Shown: piece after piece, positions 24,997 through 35,500 of the stretch | Position numbering within the stretch: the first letter of the stretch is position 1 | How the letters are laid out: each line of letters starts with the position of its first letter | Assembly: GCA_017302895.1 (NCBI GenBank) | Contig: JAFLBV010000003.1 | Location: 321,115 to 385,114, forward strand | Reading direction: 5' to 3' | From: Ignavibacteria bacterium | Lineage (GTDB): Bacteria > Bacteroidota > Ignavibacteria > Ignavibacteriales > Ignavibacteriaceae | Length of the DNA: 64,000 nt | Notes under the pieces: model-generated | What the model was told of the DNA's origin: nothing | Database searches by the model: none | Seen by the model: only the letters and a program-made list of their open reading frames with translations | Translations under genes and position numbers: made by a program

Positions 24997-26661
24997 TTAT
25001 TTCGTTCTTACGAACTCAATTCTTCTGTTTTTCTGTCTGTTGGCATCGGAATCGTTTGGAACGAGTGGTTTGTCAGGACCGAAGCCTCTTGCAGTCATTC
25101 TCTTGGCATCAACGCCTTTGGAGATAAGCCAGTTCATTACTGACTCTGCTCTGTCCTGAGAAAGTTTCTGGTTGAAAGGTTTCGAACCAACATTATCAGT
25201 GTGTCCCTGGATTTCAACAGAAATGTCCTGGTAAGCAGTCAAAGTTTTGAGAGCTTTATTAAGGGTTGTTTCTGATGCAGGTGAAATCTTGGCACTTCCG
25301 GTTTCAAAAACGATACCTTCAAGAACCATAGGAACATTCATTTTGATGATATCATCGCTTGCATCGAGAGGATCTGTTCCTCTGTCAACTTCAACTTTAT
25401 CATTAACTGTTCCACCATCGGTGTCAGCCTTTAATGGATTGGTTTTGTAGGTCATCAACTCGTCGAAGTCGTTGAGTCCGTCACCATCGGTATCCATTTT
25501 AAGAGGATCTGTTTTGAACTGGCTGATTTCTTTGCCGTCTTCAAGTTTGTCACCATCTGTGTCAGCTTTAAGAGGATTGGTTTTGTACTGGTTGAGCTCT
25601 TCAGCGTCATTAAGACCATCACCGTCGGTGTCAGCTTTAAGTGGGTTGGTTTTGTGTGTCATTACCTCATCATAATCTGAGAGGGTATCGCCATCGGTAT
25701 CAACTTTAAGCGGATTGGTGTTGTGTTTGGTAACTTCGTCGAAGTCATTCAGTTTGTCACCATCGGTATCAGCTTTTAATGGATCAGTTTTGTGTTTAAG
25801 AACTTCTTCACCATCTTTTAATCCGTCACCATCGGTGTCAGCTTTAAGCGGATTGGTGTTGTATTTAAGAACTTCTTCACCGTCTTTTAATCCGTCACCG
25901 TCAGTATCAGCTACGAGCGGATTGGTTTTATATTTAAGAACTTCGTCGCCGTCATTAAGTCCGTCACCATCGGTGTCAGCTTTCATTGGATCGGTTTTGT
26001 AGATGTAAATTTCATCTTTGTCGAGGAGTCCGTCACCGTCGGAATCTTTATTGATGTTAGTTCCGCCGAAGATCAGGTGGAGACCGCCATTGAAGTAAAC
26101 ATCCTTCGGGCTGCCATCGATATAGTGGTTCAAATCATCGGAGAGTGTGTAGTTAAAACCGGCAGTTGCACCGATCTGAATATTTTCACTCACAGCATAA
26201 TCGACACCGAGACCGGCAGGGAAAACACCTGTCCAGCCGGTTTTCTCAACACCCTTTTGCGGGAACTGAATGCTGAATGATCTTGGAACTTTGATGTTGT
26301 TGAAGTGAAGAGCGCCTGCACCTACATATGCGTAAGGTGAAAGTCTTTCAAATCCGAACGGGAACCAAAGAAGTCTAAGGTCTATCGGAATAACATCAGC
26401 TTCATAGTCAGTGGAAACGAAATCCTTACCGGCATATTTAAGATATCCGGCACCGAATTCCACTCGCCATGTGTCGTTAAAACCATATCTAAAGAAGCCT
26501 CTGAAGCCTCCGTTGATCGATTTTTCAGTGAATTCATTCTGTGGCAAGATGGCATTGCCTTCAATACCAAAATGTACTTTTGTACTTAAGCTCTGCGCCT
26601 GAGCTGCTGAGCCGGCAAAAACGATTGCCAACAAGACCAACATGAGTGTTGCTTTCCTCAT
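24997..26661 (-). CDS. OmpA-family protein with ten thrombospondin type 3 (calcium-type) repeats
   Basis: A 554-residue outer-membrane protein: signal peptide (MRKATLMLVLLAIVFAGSAAQA), an N-terminal beta-barrel of about 190 residues, ten 23-residue repeats with DTDGDGLNDGDE-like calcium loops (about residues 210-435), and an OmpA peptidoglycan-binding domain at the end (VEIQGHTDNVGSKPFNQKLS, RMTARGFGPDKP, NRQKNRRIEFV). The repeats probably make a stiff calcium-binding spacer between barrel and cell wall. The tenth repeat is degenerate (DTDGGTVND). The repeats are also near-identical in DNA with a 69-base period, so copy number may vary between strains. It is monocistronic. Confidence 0.95.
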   Translation of the reverse strand: MRKATLMLVLLAIVFAGSAAQAQSLSTKVHFGIEGNAILPQNEFTEKSINGGFRGFFRYGFNDTWRVEFGAGYLKYAGKDFVSTDYEADVIPIDLRLLWFPFGFERLSPYAYVGAGALHFNNIKVPRSFSIQFPQKGVEKTGWTGVFPAGLGVDYAVSENIQIGATAGFNYTLSDDLNHYIDGSPKDVYFNGGLHLIFGGTNINKDSDGDGLLDKDEIYIYKTDPMKADTDGDGLNDGDEVLKYKTNPLVADTDGDGLKDGEEVLKYNTNPLKADTDGDGLKDGEEVLKHKTDPLKADTDGDKLNDFDEVTKHNTNPLKVDTDGDTLSDYDEVMTHKTNPLKADTDGDGLNDAEELNQYKTNPLKADTDGDKLEDGKEISQFKTDPLKMDTDGDGLNDFDELMTYKTNPLKADTDGGTVNDKVEVDRGTDPLDASDDIIKMNVPMVLEGIVFETGSAKISPASETTLNKALKTLTAYQDISVEIQGHTDNVGSKPFNQKLSQDRAESVMNWLISKGVDAKRMTARGFGPDKPLVPNDSDANRQKNRRIEFVRTK

Positions 26662-26863
26662 GGTCTACCTCTGTTTAGTTGTTAAATGATTGAATAATTT
26701 TCAAAATCTTTGATAATCGAAACATAAATCTAAAAAAAACAGGGTAATAAACAATCTCTAAATATCACATGGAAGCATTAAATTTCAATTATTAAGCAAA
26801 TATTAAGTATTAAAACAGACAAGTTATATTGTCTATCTTTCACATTAATTATAAATTAAAGCA

Positions 26864-27724
26864 ATGAGATTTTTTAATTTTTCCAAAATGAATGGTGCCG
26901 GCAACGATTTCATCATCGTCGATAACCTTGCAGAGGATCAGCCGGTTCTCTCTTCCGAAGACATCATCACTCTTTGTAACAGAAAAAAAGGGGTGGGTGC
27001 CGATGGTTTATTGATCCTGAACCGGGGAGAAGAAACCCCTGTTTCAGTCGATTTTTACAATGCAGACGGAAAAAGAGGATCACTTTGTGGAAATGGTGCC
27101 CGGTGTGTAATCCGGTACTGCAGCGGGAAGGGATTGATGGACGGGGTTGACCTCCGTTTCAGATTTGGTGAAAAGGTCTACTCGGGCACGATCGATGACA
27201 ATGGATTGCCTGTGTTTTTCATGGCACGACCTGCGAAATTAAAAACCGCTTTCAGGATAAAAGCCCGTGGCAGTCTAATAACCTCTCATTATTGTGATAC
27301 CGGCTCACCTCATGTGATAATAAACATCGAAGATGTACCACTCGACCCCAAAAATCCATTTACAGGTTTTTCGGAACTCGAGGGGTTTCCGGTTTTAGAC
27401 CTCGGGAGGGAGATAAGGCATCACAACGATTTTGCACCGGGTGGTGTGAATGTAAATTTTGTAAAATACATTGATAAAAATTCGCTTGAGATCAGGACAT
27501 TCGAACGGGGTGTTGAAGATGAGACGGATGCATGCGGCACCGGTTCAACCGCAGCAGCAATAGTCTTTTTTGCTCTCGGAAAGTGTGAACCGCCCGTGAA
27601 TCTAAAAACAAAAAGCGGTGATACACTCACAATAAATTTTGAAATTATTGATAACAAATTAGAAAACCTGAGTCTAACGGGTCCCGCCGAAATCAATTTT
27701 CACGGTACCGTTGGGCTTAAATAA
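26864..27724 (+). CDS. dapF: Diaminopimelate epimerase
   Basis: A 286-residue enzyme that converts LL- to meso-diaminopimelate for lysine and peptidoglycan. The family start is exact (FSKMNGAGNDFIIVDN). The two active-site cysteines are in SLCGNGARC (Cys75) and DACGTGSTAAA near residue 225, and GGVNVNFVKY follows the expected linker. Length is typical. The next gene starts 13 bp after its stop, behind a clear AAGGAG site, so the two are likely cotranscribed. Confidence 0.97.
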   Translation: MRFFNFSKMNGAGNDFIIVDNLAEDQPVLSSEDIITLCNRKKGVGADGLLILNRGEETPVSVDFYNADGKRGSLCGNGARCVIRYCSGKGLMDGVDLRFRFGEKVYSGTIDDNGLPVFFMARPAKLKTAFRIKARGSLITSHYCDTGSPHVIINIEDVPLDPKNPFTGFSELEGFPVLDLGREIRHHNDFAPGGVNVNFVKYIDKNSLEIRTFERGVEDETDACGTGSTAAAIVFFALGKCEPPVNLKTKSGDTLTINFEIIDNKLENLSLTGPAEINFHGTVGLK

Positions 27725-27737
27725 ACAAGGAGAAAAG

Positions 27738-28040
27738 ATGGCAAAAATAGTTTTTTATGTTTCCTATGATATCGATCCAAAGAAGAGGGAAGAGTATCTC
27801 GATTCAATAAAAGAGTATAAATCACTGATTTCAGGAGCAGGACTGTTGAAGTACACATTGCTCGAGGAAAAAGGAAAAGCGAATAAATTTCGTGAAATAT
27901 TCGAATTTGCATCAGAGGAAGCATTCGACGAATTTGATGATGCCGGAGATGAAAGAATAAGCATTTTGAACAGGAAACTGGAATCGTTAAAGATAGCAAA
28001 ATCGACAAAATCAAGAACTTTAATGGAAGTCGAAATTTAA
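27738..28040 (+). CDS. Small conserved-looking protein, possible dimeric alpha/beta barrel
   Basis: The ATG at 27738 follows AACAAGGAGAAAAG at good spacing; a longer frame from 27711 overlaps dapF. The 100-residue product starts MAKIVFYVSYDIDPKKREEY, and has a beta-alpha-beta-beta-alpha-beta pattern (LLKYTLLEEKGKANKFREIF, then a helix EEAFDEFDDAG) like ABM/EthD-type ferredoxin-fold proteins. I do not recognise a specific family and claim no activity. It lies between dapF and the electron-transfer operon, 20 bp before the membrane cytochrome gene, and may be cotranscribed with either. Confidence 0.7.
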   Translation: MAKIVFYVSYDIDPKKREEYLDSIKEYKSLISGAGLLKYTLLEEKGKANKFREIFEFASEEAFDEFDDAGDERISILNRKLESLKIAKSTKSRTLMEVEI

Positions 28041-28060
28041 CAGTTTAAGAATTATCTGAA

Positions 28061-29020
28061 ATGAGCAAACTCACACATTCTGTTTACATAGCCCTTTTTT
28101 TCATAATCGGGATTACCTCCACTGTACTCCTTTACATAAACGGGAAGGATTATTATTCCAAACCTCAAGAGTTGCGACCCGAGCTTGATTCCACCCTTAC
28201 CCTGCTTTGGCGGCCCTCCGGAATTGACGAAATTCCGAAGTACAAAAATAAAGTTGGCTATCACAGTGATGCTCATATAGTTCTCGAGCCTAAAGGATAT
28301 CTGGGTCACGCCCTTGGAATAGCCGGTACTTTGATGATGGTCTTTGGAGTTTCCATTTACATGATTCGAAAAAGAGTCAGGGCATTTTTCCGTTGGGGGC
28401 TGTTGAAACACTGGCTTGAGTTTCACATTTTTCTTTGTGTTGTAGGTCCAATCTTTGTGCTGTATCATACCGCATTTAAATTTGGAGGTATCGTCTCAAT
28501 TTCATTTTGGTCGATGACCGCTGTGGTCCTGTCCGGAGTCGCCGGCAGGTTAATCTATACAAAGATACCCCGTTCAATAAAAGGTAATGAACTGGATTCG
28601 ATGGAAATCGCCAGATTACAGCGGGAATACAGTCTGAAACTGAGGGATGAGCATCATCTTAGTGATGAGATTATAGATCAGGTGGAAGGATATGGCACAG
28701 AAGGTAAAAAGGGGGAACCCGGTACCTGGTCAAGCATAATTACCGTAATGAAAGACTACTTTATAATAAAAAAATCACTAACTTTGTTAAAACAAAGTTT
28801 GAAAAATTCAGGCGTTACGGACCCCGGACTTGTGAAACAAATTCTGGCAACTGCAAAAGAGAAGATAGCACTCGACAGGAAGACCAGAGTTCTCAGATCA
28901 ATGCACCGGCTTTTTAGATACTGGCATATTTTCCATTTGCCCTTTGCAATAGCAATGTTTGTAATCATGTTAATCCATGTTGGTGTCACTATATATTACG
29001 GTGCCACCTGGATATTTTAG
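28061..29020 (+). CDS. Membrane b-type cytochrome-like protein
   Basis: A 319-residue protein with an N-terminal helix (residues 8-26), helices at about 82-100, 120-138 and 145-165, a soluble middle region, and a final helix (293-315). Histidines fall at positions suited to heme b: His83, His122 and His136 (14 apart), and His292 and His306 (also 14 apart). That spacing across helices is typical of quinol-oxidising or ferric-reductase-like di-heme cytochromes. It is first in the operon with TPR, Fe-S/FAD and multiheme c genes, so a role in passing electrons between the quinone pool and the periplasmic cytochromes is a reasonable inference. Not assignable to a named family from sequence alone. 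Confidence 0.65.
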   Translation: MSKLTHSVYIALFFIIGITSTVLLYINGKDYYSKPQELRPELDSTLTLLWRPSGIDEIPKYKNKVGYHSDAHIVLEPKGYLGHALGIAGTLMMVFGVSIYMIRKRVRAFFRWGLLKHWLEFHIFLCVVGPIFVLYHTAFKFGGIVSISFWSMTAVVLSGVAGRLIYTKIPRSIKGNELDSMEIARLQREYSLKLRDEHHLSDEIIDQVEGYGTEGKKGEPGTWSSIITVMKDYFIIKKSLTLLKQSLKNSGVTDPGLVKQILATAKEKIALDRKTRVLRSMHRLFRYWHIFHLPFAIAMFVIMLIHVGVTIYYGATWIF

Positions 29021-29029
29021 GAGAATGGT

Positions 29030-29632
29030 ATGAAATTTAACAAGATGTATGTTTATATTTTACTGTTGGTTTTTGCGGTGGCAGGAGTCGTTATTTTTTC
29101 GTCACTGTCGGGCAAGAAAGTGAAAGAAGCACCTGCTCTATCGGAAGGAACTCCTGTTCCCGGAGATGATCTCCACAAAGGGATGGGTGATGGAAGTGCA
29201 GGCAACCCTGGTGCAGGAAATGTGAAAGACGAGATTAAGCAAAAAATGGCTGATCTCGAAAAAGCTGCCAATGAAAATCCGAATGACACAACGAAGCTTC
29301 TTGAGTATGCAGAGTTCATGGGAATGGCGCACAAACCTGACAAAGCCATTGACGGTTACACCAGGTACTTAAAAATAAATCCGAAAAATGTTGAAGTGCT
29401 GGTTGCGCTTAGCAGTCTCTACTTCCAAAAGAAGGATTTTACCAACTCCCTTGCTACAATCAACAAGGCGATAGCACTCGATCCAAAAAACACAGAAGCG
29501 ATTTTTTATCTGGGTTTTGTTGAAAACGGAACGGGTAACAAGGCAAAAGCCAAACAGATCTGGGAAAAACTGATAAAGGATTTCCCCGGAAGTTCGGGCG
29601 CCGCTCTGGCTACCGAAGAACTTAAAAAGTAA
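29030..29632 (+). CDS. Membrane-anchored TPR protein
   Basis: A 200-residue protein with an N-terminal helix (residues 8-26), a low-complexity Gly/Ala/Pro linker (about 45-65), and three tetratricopeptide-type helix pairs (about 85-195; for example GYTRYLKINPKNVEVLVALS and TINKAIALDPKNTEAIFYLG). The arrangement resembles CcmH/CycH-like TPR assembly factors that aid cytochrome c maturation, but the heme-lyase cysteine motif is not present. Being between the membrane cytochrome (10 bp upstream) and the Fe-S/FAD oxidoreductase (2 bp downstream), it probably holds or assembles this complex. Confidence 0.8.
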   Translation: MKFNKMYVYILLLVFAVAGVVIFSSLSGKKVKEAPALSEGTPVPGDDLHKGMGDGSAGNPGAGNVKDEIKQKMADLEKAANENPNDTTKLLEYAEFMGMAHKPDKAIDGYTRYLKINPKNVEVLVALSSLYFQKKDFTNSLATINKAIALDPKNTEAIFYLGFVENGTGNKAKAKQIWEKLIKDFPGSSGAALATEELKK

Positions 29633-29633
29633 G

Positions 29634-30974
29634 TTGAACGAAGTATTTCTGGAAGAAACGGGCGGATACCTTTTCGCCCTTCTTCTCATCTTTTTTGTTA
29701 CTTTCTTTTACCTCAGGAGTAAAAACAAAACCTCTAAGAAAAATGTTAAAAAGATTGAGGAAGCGAAAAACCTCGGTCTTTATGAACCTGTCTCACTCCA
29801 CCCTTTTGTAAATTCCAACATCTGTATCGGAAGTGGTGCCTGCATCGAAGCATGTCCCGAGAAGGATATTCTTTGCATAGTAAACGGACAGGCCACAACT
29901 GTAAATGCCTCAAGATGTGTGGGTCATGGTGCATGTTTTCATGCATGTCCTGTTCAGGCAATTGCCCTCTACATAGGTACTGAAAAAAGAGGGGTTGATC
30001 TTCCCCATGTAAGTCAGGAATTTGAAACCAATGTACCGATGCTGTTTATTGCAGGCGAACTTGGTGGGATGGGGCTGATAAGAAATGCAGTTGAACAGGG
30101 GAAACAGGCGGTTTCCTATCTTGGTAAGAAGATTAAAAAAGATCATAAAGCAGAATTTGATGTAATTGTAGTTGGATCCGGTCCTGCCGGCATTTCCGCA
30201 ACACTCAAAAGTGCGGAACTGGGGTTAAAATATAAAACCCTCGAACAGGATACGGTTGGCGGCACGGTTTACAGTTTTCCCAGAGCTAAAATAGTGATGA
30301 CATCTCCGATGGACCTCCCTTTGAAGGGAAAAGTAAAGCTGACCGAGACAAACAAAGACCAGTTGATCACCCTTTGGCACGATGTGATTGAAAAAAATAA
30401 TATCAAAATAGATGAAAACGAGAAGGTGGAATCGATCTCGAAAGAGGGAGAAATATTTAAAGTGACAACCGTCAAGGGCGAGTATACTTCTTTTTCCGTA
30501 ATTTTGGCTATTGGAAGAAGGGGTTCTCCCAGAAAACTCGGGGTTGCAGGTGAAAACAAGGAGAAGGTTTTCTACAGACTTCTTGAACCCGAGCATATTG
30601 AGAACAAAAAAATACTTGTTGTAGGTGGAGGCGACTCAGCCATTGAGTCAGCAATACTCCTCGCCCAAGGCACAAACAAAGTCAGCTTGTCATACCGGTC
30701 TGATTCTTTTTCGAGGATCAAACCAAAAAATCTTGATAACATAAATACATACACTGGCAACGGAAAGATTACCATGCTTTTCAGTACCAATGTGGTAGAA
30801 ATCAAAGACGACTCTGTGGTTCTAAACCGTGGAGGCAATCCGGAAGATCTTTTTGAAATAGAGAACGATCTTGTTTACATATTTGCCGGAGGTGAACTTC
30901 CGACGAAATTCCTGGAAAAAGCCGGAGTAAAGATAACCAAGAAATTTGGCGAAGCTATTTTAAGTCACGATTAA
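29634..30974 (+). CDS. Membrane-anchored Fe-S/FAD pyridine-nucleotide oxidoreductase
   Basis: A 446-residue protein read from a TTG two bases after the preceding stop. It has an N-terminal helix (10-27), a double ferredoxin-like domain (about 55-115), the segment FIAGELGGMGLIRNAVEQG, then a thioredoxin-reductase-like two-dinucleotide domain (VVGSGPAGISATLKSAELG near 180 and ILVVGGGDSAIESAILLAQG near 340). Each ferredoxin motif lacks the usual second cysteine: CIGSGACIEACP and CVGHGACFHACP have Ser or His there. I recall this Ser/His form in related proteins, so it is likely a family trait. It probably moves electrons between NAD(P)H and the cytochromes of this operon. Confidence 0.85.
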   Translation: MNEVFLEETGGYLFALLLIFFVTFFYLRSKNKTSKKNVKKIEEAKNLGLYEPVSLHPFVNSNICIGSGACIEACPEKDILCIVNGQATTVNASRCVGHGACFHACPVQAIALYIGTEKRGVDLPHVSQEFETNVPMLFIAGELGGMGLIRNAVEQGKQAVSYLGKKIKKDHKAEFDVIVVGSGPAGISATLKSAELGLKYKTLEQDTVGGTVYSFPRAKIVMTSPMDLPLKGKVKLTETNKDQLITLWHDVIEKNNIKIDENEKVESISKEGEIFKVTTVKGEYTSFSVILAIGRRGSPRKLGVAGENKEKVFYRLLEPEHIENKKILVVGGGDSAIESAILLAQGTNKVSLSYRSDSFSRIKPKNLDNINTYTGNGKITMLFSTNVVEIKDDSVVLNRGGNPEDLFEIENDLVYIFAGGELPTKFLEKAGVKITKKFGEAILSHD

Positions 30975-30983
30975 GCGATCTAT

Positions 30984-32570
30984 GTGAAAGGGACTGACTT
31001 GTCCCGTTATTGTATTTTACTATTTCTGATCGTATCCACGGGGTACGCACAGTTTTCTCCCGGTGATCTCACCACAGCCCATTCAAATCTTGAAGGGATG
31101 AGCAATTGTAACAATTGCCATACTTCAGGCGATGAGGTAACCAATACCAAGTGTCTTACCTGTCACACCGAAATTTCCGCACTCGGAAATGCAGGCAGGG
31201 GTTTGCACGCCCGTGAAGCCAGAGGGAAGATGTGTTATGCATGCCACAGTGAACACCACGGCAGAGGCTACAAAATAATCAACTTCGTTCAAAACGGTTT
31301 CGACCATTCCCGTGCAGGTTATGAATTGCAGGGAAAACACAAGCAACTCTCCTGCGCCGGTTGCCATCAGGCAAAATTTATAAAAGGAAAAGCTGCAAAA
31401 AGAGCGGGAAGAACCTTTCTCGGTCTCGAACAAAACTGCCTCGGCTGTCACACAGATTATCATCAAGGTACCCTTGGGAACAGTTGTACAGGTTGCCACT
31501 CACAATATGCTTTTAAACCCGCCTCAGGATTCAACCATGCGTCCGCACAATTCAAACTGACGGGAGCCCACACAAGAGTCGATTGCTACAGATGCCACAC
31601 CAGCACCGTCAGGAACGGCAAGGAGTTCAAGGTATTCAAAGGAATTCAATTCGCATCGTGCACAAACTGTCACAAAGATGTTCATGATGGAAAATTCGGT
31701 AACAGCTGTACCGATTGCCACTCGACCGATAATTTCAGAAATATAAAACTAAATGGATTTGACCATGACAAAACCGGCTACAAACTTCTCGGGCAACACC
31801 GGGTTGTAAAGTGTGGTGGTTGTCACGGTACCGACCTTAATTCCAAACCTGCCCACGATAACTGCACCAGTTGCCACAAGGATTATCACAAGGGTGAGTT
31901 CGCTGTAGATGGAAAACCGAAAGACTGCACAAACTGCCACACAGTGGATGGTTTCGCACCGTCACTCTACACTTTTTCACAGCATCAGGAGACCAGATTT
32001 CCACTTCTCGGCTCTCACAGGGCACAATCGTGTCAGAGCTGCCACTACACAAACAAAGAGTGGAAGTTCAAAAAAGAGAGTATTGAATGTGCGAGCTGTC
32101 ACCAGAACATCCACGGGCAGGAAATCTCCAATAAATTTATGGGACAGAATCAGTGTGCAAACTGTCACAATGTGGATAGCTGGATGAAATATAAATTCGA
32201 GCACGAAAAAACAGATTTTCAGTTGACCGGGAAGCACAGCAACAGAAAATGTTACGACTGTCATAAAAAAGATGAGACTGTCACACCTCCTGTGCGAAAG
32301 TTCGCTTCACTTGAAACCAACTGTGAAAGCTGTCATAAAGAGGTGCACAACTACCAGTTCAAAGAGACAGGAAAGAACGATTGTCTCAAGTGTCATACCA
32401 CTGCAAACTGGCTTCCTGAGAAATTTGATCACGAGAAGACCAAATTTTCACTTTCGGGAGCACATTCATTGCTGGATTGCCAAAAATGCCATAAAGAAAC
32501 GACCCGCGACGGGGTCAGGTTCATTAAATACAAGATAGAAGATTTCAAATGCGCTGCCTGTCACTCATAA
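30984..32570 (+). CDS. Multiheme cytochrome c with 20 CxxCH motifs
   Basis: A 528-residue exported protein from a GTG at 30984 (signal about residues 8-22, GYAQ). I count 20 CxxCH heme sites from CNNCH near residue 40 to CAACH at the very end, spaced 15-40 residues apart, with FDH-type extra histidines between them (for example GFDHSRAGYELQGKHK, KFDHEKTKFSLSGAHS), which can be the second axial ligands. This fits the cytochrome c3-like family of large periplasmic or surface electron carriers. Its last 22 bases overlap the next cytochrome gene, so the two are translated together. Motif positions were read by eye. Confidence 0.93.
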   Translation: MKGTDLSRYCILLFLIVSTGYAQFSPGDLTTAHSNLEGMSNCNNCHTSGDEVTNTKCLTCHTEISALGNAGRGLHAREARGKMCYACHSEHHGRGYKIINFVQNGFDHSRAGYELQGKHKQLSCAGCHQAKFIKGKAAKRAGRTFLGLEQNCLGCHTDYHQGTLGNSCTGCHSQYAFKPASGFNHASAQFKLTGAHTRVDCYRCHTSTVRNGKEFKVFKGIQFASCTNCHKDVHDGKFGNSCTDCHSTDNFRNIKLNGFDHDKTGYKLLGQHRVVKCGGCHGTDLNSKPAHDNCTSCHKDYHKGEFAVDGKPKDCTNCHTVDGFAPSLYTFSQHQETRFPLLGSHRAQSCQSCHYTNKEWKFKKESIECASCHQNIHGQEISNKFMGQNQCANCHNVDSWMKYKFEHEKTDFQLTGKHSNRKCYDCHKKDETVTPPVRKFASLETNCESCHKEVHNYQFKETGKNDCLKCHTTANWLPEKFDHEKTKFSLSGAHSLLDCQKCHKETTRDGVRFIKYKIEDFKCAACHS

Positions 32571-35500
32571 TACTGGCGATGGTTTTTGCCACCGGTCTCA
32601 ATGCACAGTCTCCCCACGGTGATCTGAAGGGGAAGGATTGCAGTAACTGCCACAACCCTCAGAACTGGAAGATCGATGTAAAAAAACTAGATTTTGATCA
32701 CTCTAAGACGAAGTTCCCGCTTCAGGGGCAGCATTCATCAGTCGATTGCAAAGCATGCCACACAACTTTAAAATTTGAGGGGACTCCCCAAAACTGCGTA
32801 AGCTGTCACACAACTGTTCACGGCAACACCCTCTCGAACGATTGTCAGAGTTGCCACACGCCTGCAAACTGGCTTGTAAAGTCGATACTCCCACTGCACG
32901 AGAGGAGCCGTTTTCCACTTTTCGGTAAGCACCAGACAGCTGATTGCGGGATGTGTCACAAAAATTACGAAGTGCGGCAGTTCGAACCAGTTCAGACCGA
33001 CTGCTACAGTTGTCACTCAAAAGATTATTATGCCACACTGGCACCAAACCATCCGAACGGGAAATTTTCGACTGACTGTACAACATGCCACGACACAAAG
33101 GCAACCAACTGGAGAAGCTCCAATGTTAACCACAGTTTCTTCCCTTTGACAGGTGGACATTCACGACCAAGCTGCTACGACTGCCACACGCAGGGTACAT
33201 TTGCGGGGCTCTCGAAAGAATGTTACAGTTGCCACAAACCGAATTATGAAGCGACCCGGAACCCGAACCATGTGGCGGGCAATTTCTCGAAACAGTGTCA
33301 GGTTTGCCACAGCATCAATGCATGGTCACCGGCACAGTTTGACCATAACCAGACCACATTCCCTCTTACAGGCAAGCATACCACGGTTACTTGTGCAAGC
33401 TGCCACACCCAGGGATATGCAGGCACTCCAAAAACATGCGTAAGCTGCCATCAGTCAAACTATAATGCGACTCAGAATCCGAATCATACCGCGGCACAAT
33501 TCCCGAATACCTGCGAAAACTGCCATACCACTGCGGGATGGACTCCGGCTCAGTTTGATCATGATGGCCCCTATTTCCCGATTTATTCAGGAAAACACAA
33601 GAACAAATGGAACAGTTGCGGTGACTGCCATACCAATTCCGCGAGTTACAAGCAATTCTCCTGTACCAACTGCCACGAGCACAATCAGGCATCGATGAAC
33701 AGTGAGCATAACGGAGTTCAGGGTTACAAATGGGAGTCTGCAGCCTGTTATTCATGTCATCCGAGAGGTACATCGGAGGGTGCATTCAACCATCAGACCT
33801 CACCATTCCCATTGACCGGTGCCCATACAACCACCGATTGTGCCAGATGCCACACTTCCGGGTATGCGAACACCCCGACTCAGTGTTTCTCCTGTCATGA
33901 ACAGGGTTTCAATCAGACGACAAAACTGAATCACTCGCTTGCGGGATTTTCACACACCTGCACCGAGTGTCACAACACAACTGCCTGGGCAAACACGACA
34001 TACAATCACACAACGGCAACGGGATTCCCCCTGCAAAACAAGCATGCCGGGAAAACCTGTATTCAGTGCCATCAGACTACCTACACGGCGACCACAAATG
34101 AGTGCTCAACCTGTCACACACCTGACTACCAGGCGGCGACAAATCCGAATCATGTTGCGAAAAATTATCCACAGGTTTGTTCCAACTGTCATACTGATAT
34201 TGGCTGGGCTCCCGCAAAGTTTGACCATGCAATTGTGAATTTCCCTATCAGCGGGAAGCATACAACAGCCCTTTGTGCAGACTGCCATAAAACCGGCTAC
34301 GCAAACACACCCAATCAGTGCAAGGGGTGTCACCTTACAGATTACAACACAGCACAAAATCCGAATCACCTTGGTGCCCAGTTCCCGCAGACATGCGAGG
34401 ATTGCCATACCAGCGTTGGATGGACGCCTTCAACATTCAATCATGACGGTCAGCATTTCCCGATCAATTCGGGCAAACACAAAAACAAATGGAACAACGA
34501 TTGCACCACCTGTCATAATGTATCGAGCAATTATGCGGCTTTCACCTGTATCAGTTGTCACGAACACAATCAGACTTCCATGAATCAGGATCATCAGGGA
34601 GTACAGGGGTATATCTACTCTTCCCCAGAGTGTTTCTCATGTCACCCTGACGGGAGCAAGGTTGGTGCATTTAATCACTCAACTTCGCCTTTTCCTTTGA
34701 CGGGAAACCATGTCACTCTGAATTGCAGTCAGTGTCATACAACAGGTTACGCAAATACTCCGAACCAGTGTGTTTCGTGTCATCAGTCAGGTTACAACCA
34801 GACTACAAAACTGAATCATACCCTTGCGGGATTTTCGCAGACCTGCACCGAGTGTCACAACACTTCAGGTTGGGTCAGCACGACATACAACCACACAACG
34901 GCAACGGGATTCCCCCTGCAAAACAAGCATGCCGGAAAAACATGTGTGCAGTGTCATCAGACTACATATACCGCAACCACTAACGAGTGCGCGACTTGTC
35001 ACACTCCCGACTATCAGGGAGCCACAAATCCGAACCATGTAGCGAAGAATTATCCGCAGGTATGTTCCAACTGCCATACCGATATAGGCTGGGCACCTGC
35101 CACATTCGATCATGCGATTGTAAATTTCCCGATTTCGGGAAGACATACCACAGTTCAATGTGCTCAATGCCATACTTCAGGCTACACAAACACACCGAAT
35201 CAGTGCGTCGGTTGTCATCTTCCAGATTTCCAAACCGCTCAGAATCCCAACCATATCGGGGCACAGTTTCCGCAGACATGCGAAACATGCCATACCAGTG
35301 TCGGGTGGGCTCCTGCGAATTACAACCACGACGGGCAGTATTTCCCCATAAATTCAGGGAAACACAAAAACAAGTGGAACAACAACTGTACAACCTGTCA
35401 TGAAGTGTCAAGCAACTATGCTGTTTTCACTTGCATAAGCTGTCATGAGCATAATCAGACTTCGATGAATCAGGAGCACCAGGGAGTCGCAAACTATTCA

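Noticed and set aside
25247..26002. Plus-strand repetitive reading frames
   Set aside because: They are the antisense of the DTDGDG repeats of the OmpA-family gene and repeat only because those do.
33387..35411. Several frames of 60-140 codons in other phases of the 43-heme gene
   Set aside because: Repeated CxxCH-coding DNA keeps other frames open by chance; none has a start signal or family features.
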